Position numbers and translations under genes: made by a program. Below are positions 23,301 through 24,502 of a stretch of DNA of 24,502 bases, piece after piece. The notes below the pieces were generated by a model. It was not told the DNA's origin. It was given only the letters and a program-made list of their open reading frames with translations, and ran no database searches. How positions within the stretch are numbered: position 1 is the first letter of the stretch; each line of letters starts with the position of its first letter. The DNA comes from Bacteroidales bacterium UBA3834 (GTDB lineage Bacteria > Bacteroidota > Bacteroidia > Bacteroidales > P3), in the NCBI GenBank assembly GCA_002392965.1, contig DGIA01000033.1, positions 10,242-34,743 on the forward strand. The letters run 5' to 3'.

Positions 23301-23447
23301 AACCGAAGCGGGCATCTGGTCGGTGCCTTTCATATATTGGGCGACAAAGTTGCGTGCCACTTGCACGGCACGGGTAGAATCTACTGGAGAAGCCGTCACC
23401 GTAAGTGCTGTCGATATTAGTAAAAGATAGGTAATCAGTTTTTTCAT
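17400..23447 (-). CDS. Giant secreted C10 (streptopain-like) cysteine peptidase with adhesin-like repeats and T9SS sorting domain
   Basis: 2015 residues. Layout: signal peptide 1-19 (hydrophobic core LLLISTAL, likely cleavage after VTA); Spi-type propeptide about 20-145; C10 catalytic domain about 148-375 with oxyanion Gln160 (TWDQG), nucleophile Cys183 (TGCVATAMAQIINYWGYP), His323 (SGGHTFICDGY) and NFGWSG at 339-344. Then FN3 about 498-585, GLUG-type region 585-915, FN3 920-1015, GLUG-type region 1017-1375 (YVGGLFG, EVGGIMG), an InlB-type repeat 1376-1445, a jelly-roll-like domain 1455-1628, a second InlB-type repeat 1632-1690, five 49-residue repeats from 1704, and a T9SS type A sorting domain about 1940-2015 (LYDAVGRRM, GVYLVKIG). 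Family knowledge implies Sec then T9SS export, surface anchoring, and proteolysis of outside proteins. Base composition differs sharply between the ends and the middle. Start ATG follows an A-rich leader and a good promoter. Confidence 0.92.
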   Translation of the reverse strand: MKKLITYLLLISTALTVTASPVDSTRAVQVARNFVAQYMKGTDQMPASVVYTHKVSQSDKVAIYAVNVGNMFVLVSADDIAHPVLGYSMSRPWPTQNIQSLPPQVASYLDDLAGQIEAASSHETDRETAAEWHQLLTEHLTLTTNLPDSVGPLLTTTWDQGQYYNALCPEDANGPAGHVYTGCVATAMAQIINYWGYPVHGRGTHSYQHDTYGTLSVNYDSATYNYAHMPNVLTATSTLQEINAVATLMRDCGVAANMGYGTNESGAYDIDARAGLINFFRFSPDLSFAEKAYFTNAEWETLLRTDIAANRPVMYSGQGSGGHTFICDGYTQNGYFHFNFGWSGYADGWYLTNAVSPAGMAFNSDQSVLLGIAPDSTGTVILGQMAGTSTFTVDEPIEFYHLLGHNSYNGTSYNNVCNNTVNFISSNDTNQLVANIISYLDQNVQMYDASGSLLRNITPVENNDASPVLSLDSLLTIEYAGSFMYRGFKLVIQQNGDCRMVSNVTTSVDSTTVILSWEENGGATSWQVEYGITGHVLGDGTIVNANDTTIAISGLVGMVEYDFYIRPQCGGMWYGPIKIRARSKYWIDVVQTQPGGFVIGELDTTGHYPITISSAEGLAWWAKQVIEQGSTQSIAHTTVNLAADIDLGEHLWRPVTEFYGDFRGNGHVISNMRIIEDDTTPSSYGFFAFYRGHTNENRSTISDLTFQNPYIECPDGAYGILAASIFLASVRNCGVNNGTILQYKHQVDLAQRGLMGGGLIGSASSVDISNCYAVGTLTSMMNSACAGTNGGFIGNMGGSDCSLTNNYCSVRVIAEAGWRGSICAYMEGAEIHNCYGVNYNLPFIGFDINVYGSITDTMRIDRESFRLNDSVYFDGIGYIDLLDALNKKVEFESDSNWRVWQEDSLLVNNGFPLLGDKYNVLCSNVDNIVAVNVANDSGYAVHLSWDRDELSTHWMIKYWESDSLDNTASYITTDTNVIELNNLILGRMYNICVRQYCDDHHHSGWNSPIQVLFDKPYWTDIVTSQPDGYIEDADGNVTITSAEGLAWLSCLVNGLHGQVNKKYLGKTVTLMADIDLAQYKWLPMGYSYDYTFQGSFDGKDHSISNMYVNERGIDVGLFGRVFQRLAIPQAKFKNIRMVNPVVKGESYAGAILGHYHSNNINPMVLFDNCHATGVSIEGNYEVGGIMGYSEGYGELTIRNCSSSGDVRGIQYVGGLFGDMSQGFNKRIENCYSSCSVHSFPIYPPIGFSGGIIGYVANCFIQNAYSTGVIENPGIYSGKLAGCLHDASGRYLYGLRNTDQWPIVGSLYLDSDISDTTFFSANGVLESTVPIGNSSPTNLLDALNAWVNTYDTIGIYRRWALDTMGNNGGFPVFEAIRHYTISLNVADSTPYGNVYGEGQYGHREFATIEAKPNVGYHFVKWSDDCTDNPRTLILSQDTTITAVFAKNLYMIIGNTTAGTEYNIDFENASLDELWTFYNDEYPNQWYINSLGDTNRALFVSSNNGRSNSYIAGYGSYVFAYTSLYLLSGQYSYHYNWRCNGQANWDYLRVALLPSWYYLGPGDWSYNTLPWAAIALDSGSQLASQTDWTTETGNFSITEEGEYKLVFYWNDFMDGLQPPAAVDNIQFHNNTFVDYSYMGYVIGSDTVPYLDTVMLTAIPNEGYHFSHWNDGNTDNPRIVIATGHHQYRAIFVTCEPSLGCDSITVCDSYIWHGTIYTDDAVLNDILTSSGGCDSIVSHHLFVHHSTSGDTSATACNSYFWNGQWLVVSGQYSDTSVNAAGCDSVTILTININNPEHTAVTETACDSFFWSGQWQVTSGQYLDSHPDANGCIQVDTLHLTINNPVHTATTEVACDSFFWSGLWLAASGQYLESHPDTNGCTQVDTLHLTIHYSMETTVSDSSDESYTWNGATYTESGTYRWTGTTAEGCDSTVILTLIITHIEGIGDVQTIINAKIYQRDGKIVVEGAEGYPVTLYDAVGRRMDAKKEDGTVELTVPTSGVYLVKIGDLPARRVVVIR
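17631..18338 (-). repeat. Five 49-residue (147-bp) repeats in the peptidase
   Basis: Units begin at residues 1704 (CDSYIWHGTI), 1753 (CNSYFWNGQW), 1802 (CDSFFWSGQW), 1851 (CDSFFWSGLW) and 1900 (DESYTWNGAT), with exactly 49 residues between starts. Each has a second Cys near position 27 (GGCDS, AGCDS, NGCIQV, NGCTQV, EGCDS) except that the last unit has lost its first Cys. Units three and four are close at DNA level, sharing a 17-bp run that includes CACTCCAGAAGAAACT. Repeats of this CDSY-W-G type are common in surface proteins of Bacteroidota. Confidence 0.85.
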
Positions 23448-23522
23448 ATTTTCTTTGTTTTTTTATTTTCAGATCATCAATATATCTGCCGACAGTTGCT
23501 CGAAGGCGGCTGATTGACACTG

Positions 23523-23553
23523 CAAAGGTACGAAGTTTTTCCAATTTGGCAAA
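23523..23553 (-). promoter_or_regulatory. Bacteroidota promoter of the C10 peptidase gene
   Basis: Read on the minus strand: TTTG (23553-23550), 19 nt, TACCTTTG (23530-23523). This is a full match to the TTTG / N19 / TAnnTTTG consensus. Transcription would start near 23515, giving a 5' leader of about 65-70 nt that is A- and T-rich just before the ATG at 23447 and has no Shine-Dalgarno sequence. Confidence 0.8.
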
Positions 23554-23584
23554 AATAATGTTAATGATACCTTAAAAAAACAAC

Positions 23585-23609
23585 TGTAACGCTGTAGCGT
23601 TGTAACGCT
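23585..23609. repeat. Inverted plus direct repeat upstream of the peptidase promoter
   Basis: AACGCT (23588-23593) and AGCGTT (23596-23601) form a 14-bp inverted repeat, and TGTAACGCT occurs twice (23585-23593 and 23601-23609). The block lies about 30 bp upstream of the -33 element, where an activator could bind. The repeats are seen directly; function is inference. Confidence 0.5.
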
Positions 23610-23736
23610 CGGCGAAAGTTTTTTGTCTAAATAACAAAGGAATAATGAATTACAATACCACGAAAGGCTCATCACCAGCTTTGCCGGCTCTCGGAGTAGG
23701 GACAGATAGCATCAAAACAAGGCTCTTTTAGGGCTC

Positions 23737-23773
23737 AAAAATGACGAAATTTGCTTTTTTTCGATGCATTTTT
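23737..23773. other. AT-rich hairpin, possible bidirectional terminator
   Basis: Left arm AAAAATGACGAAA (23737-23749) pairs with TTTCG (23759-23763) and CATTTTT (23767-23773), leaving a small internal loop, so 12 pairs form around a 9-nt loop. A-run and T-run flank it on either strand. No gene ends next to it, so its role is unclear. Confidence 0.35.
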
Positions 23774-23905
23774 TCGTTCTTGGCTCGCGTCTCAGCGGTG
23801 CGTTTTTTTGCGGTTACGCTGTTTTGGGAGGGGGACGGGTGGCCCAATGGTACCCTTGATGGCCGAAAGCGGGGAGGGTGGAATGGGTTGTCGGTTAAAG
23901 ATTCC

Positions 23906-23949
23906 TTGAGTCATCCTTAAGTCATCCTTGAGTCATCCGTAGGTCATCC
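23906..23949. repeat. Four tandem 11-bp repeats
   Basis: Units of the form TTRAGTCATCC: 23906-23916, 23917-23927, 23928-23938, and a diverged fourth (GTAGGTCATCC) at 23939-23949, followed by a partial TTAAG. The period is close to one DNA helical turn, and GTCATCC is kept in all four. No spacers, so not a CRISPR array. Confidence 0.85.
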
Positions 23950-24185
23950 TTAAGGGAATTGAAAGGGAAAGCGAAACGATTTTGAGCGGGTGGCTTATGG
24001 CTTAACAGGCAGCCCTTAAAAGGGGTAGGTGGGCAGGATGGAAGATACGGGTAATTTGTCCTGTCGGGCGGGTGCGATATGGATTTTGCAAGGGATGATG
24101 AGTATTGTCTTTTGAAAAAAATGTTTGTGTAAAATGTTGTGTATTAATGCTAATCGGTTGTTTTTGGGCGTATGGGACAAAAAAA

Positions 24186-24217
24186 TTTGGTCAGTTCGGA
24201 AAAAGGTTGTAATTTTG
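24186..24217 (+). promoter_or_regulatory. Promoter of the tRNA-Ala genes
   Basis: TTTG (24186-24189), 20 nt, TAATTTTG (24210-24217), matching the Bacteroidota consensus. Transcription would begin about 24223, some 28 nt before the first tRNA. The leader is nearly all a 7-bp hairpin, CGCTTTC / GGAAGCG (24222-24228 and 24235-24241). Confidence 0.8.
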
Positions 24218-24250
24218 CACCCGCTTTCGAGAGAGGAAGCGTAGCAAAAC

Positions 24251-24327
<77 letters not shown>

Positions 24328-24330
24328 AAG

Positions 24331-24354
24331 AGGGTCGCATAACGGCCCTTTTTT
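24331..24354 (+). terminator. Hairpin and T-run between the two tRNA genes
   Basis: AGGGTC (24331-24336) pairs with GGCCCT (24344-24349), one pair G-U, with a 7-nt loop and six T ending at 24354. It looks like an intrinsic terminator just after tRNA-Ala(GGC). No separate promoter is visible before the next tRNA, so it may be leaky or a processing site. Confidence 0.6.
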
Positions 24355-24364
24355 GATAAAGCGA

Positions 24365-24437
24365 GGGGTAGTAGCTCATCTGGTAGAGCATTTGGTTCGC
24401 AATCAAAAGGTAGTGGGTTCGAGTCCCATCTACTCCA
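24365..24437 (+). tRNA. tRNA-Ala (anticodon CGC)
   Basis: Cloverleaf: acceptor GGGGTAG/CTACTCC, D stem GCTC/GAGC, anticodon stem TTTGG/TCAAA (last pair G-U) with loop TTCGCAA, T stem GTGGG/CCCAT with loop TTCGAGT, discriminator A at 24437. CCA is not encoded (ACGG follows), unlike the first tRNA. The anticodon CGC reads GCG, and the G3-U70 alanine pair is present. Positions 24399-24419 are repeated exactly at 24477-24497. Confidence 0.93.
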
Positions 24438-24441
24438 CGGG

Positions 24442-24471
24442 AAGAGAGGCTGAGGACGGCCTCTTTTTTTT
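24442..24471 (+). terminator. Intrinsic terminator after tRNA-Ala(CGC)
   Basis: AGAGGC (24445-24450) pairs with GCCTCT (24459-24464) around an 8-nt loop, followed by a run of eight T (24464-24471). Position and form fit a terminator for the tRNA transcript. Confidence 0.85.
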
Positions 24472-24476
24472 GTTAT

Positions 24477-24497
24477 GCAATCAAAAGGTAGTGGGTT
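24477..24497 (+). repeat. Exact 21-bp copy of the tRNA-Ala(CGC) anticodon-to-T-stem region
   Basis: Identical to 24399-24419, and the match stops cleanly at both ends (preceding base C against T, following base C against G). It starts 6 nt after the terminator. It may be an attachment-site remnant of an integrative element, a tRNA fragment, or an assembly artefact at a contig end; the window stops 5 bases later. Confidence 0.6.
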
Positions 24498-24502
24498 GTC
24501 GG

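Larger units (their letters stand above)
23610..24180. other. Intergenic region with no convincing gene
   Basis: About 570 bp between the peptidase promoter region and the tRNA promoter. No reading frame here has a start, leader and composition that would support a gene. It contains an AT-rich hairpin (23737-23773), four tandem 11-bp units (23906-23949), and several G-rich runs around 23828-23880 and 23995-24035. I see no tRNA, CRISPR or transposon signature in it. A small RNA cannot be excluded. Confidence 0.6.

Noticed and set aside
23469..23675. Open frame of 68 codons on the minus strand upstream of the peptidase
   Set aside because: It covers the peptidase promoter and upstream repeats, has no leader of its own and no recognisable features.
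23906..23949. CRISPR array
   Set aside because: Units of 11 bp abut without spacers, and no cas gene is near.
24477..24502. A third tRNA gene at the right edge
   Set aside because: The 5' half (acceptor and D arm) is missing and the match ends within the T arm, so it is only a fragment.

Overview
The window is a long, gap-free stretch of the fused str-S10-spc-alpha ribosomal protein cluster of a member of the Bacteroidota, most likely order Bacteroidales. It is followed by one very large secreted cysteine peptidase gene on the opposite strand, a non-coding stretch of about 0.8 kb, and two alanine tRNA genes. The assignment rests on several signs: promoters of the TTTG / TAnnTTTG type; A-rich leaders in place of Shine-Dalgarno sequences before nearly all genes; zinc-free L36, S14 and S4; the gene order secY-map-infA-rpmJ-rpsM-rpsK-rpsD-rpoA-rplQ with no adk; and a type IX secretion (T9SS) C-terminal sorting domain. 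The genus cannot be read from this sequence.

Positions 1-17316 (+ strand): the 3' part of fusA (EF-G), then rpsJ, rplC, rplD, rplW, rplB, rpsS, rplV, rpsC, rplP, rpmC, rpsQ, rplN, rplX, rplE, rpsN, rpsH, rplF, rplR, rpsE, rpmD, rplO, secY, map, infA, rpmJ (38 codons), rpsM, rpsK, rpsD, rpoA and rplQ. Gaps run from a 1-nt overlap to 83 nt. The cluster supplies ribosome subunits, the RNA polymerase alpha subunit, initiation factor 1, the SecY channel and the enzyme that trims the initiator methionine. A strong palindromic terminator (17340-17379) closes it. Inside lie a likely secondary promoter before rpsH, a possible one within rplD, several structured gaps, and unusually strong Shine-Dalgarno sequences before rplF and rpmD.

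Positions 17400-23447 (- strand): a 2015-residue C10 (streptopain-like) cysteine peptidase. Its order is signal peptide, propeptide, catalytic domain, two FN3/GLUG blocks, InlB-type repeats around a jelly-roll-like domain, five 49-residue Cys/Trp-rich repeats, and a T9SS sorting domain. Its middle is much more AT-rich than its two ends, which suggests assembly by domain exchange. A well-formed Bacteroidota promoter lies just upstream.

Positions 23448-24250 hold no convincing gene, but contain that promoter, an inverted repeat, an AT-rich hairpin, four tandem 11-bp repeats and a tRNA promoter. Positions 24251-24502 hold tRNA-Ala(GGC) and tRNA-Ala(CGC), each followed by a terminator-like hairpin, and an exact 21-bp copy of part of the second tRNA at the right edge. 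I saw no CRISPR array, transposase or defence gene. The most unusual items are the mosaic peptidase gene, the tRNA-fragment duplication, an insertion in L23 next to the tunnel-exit docking motif, and a hairpin upstream of rplP that can form in three registers.
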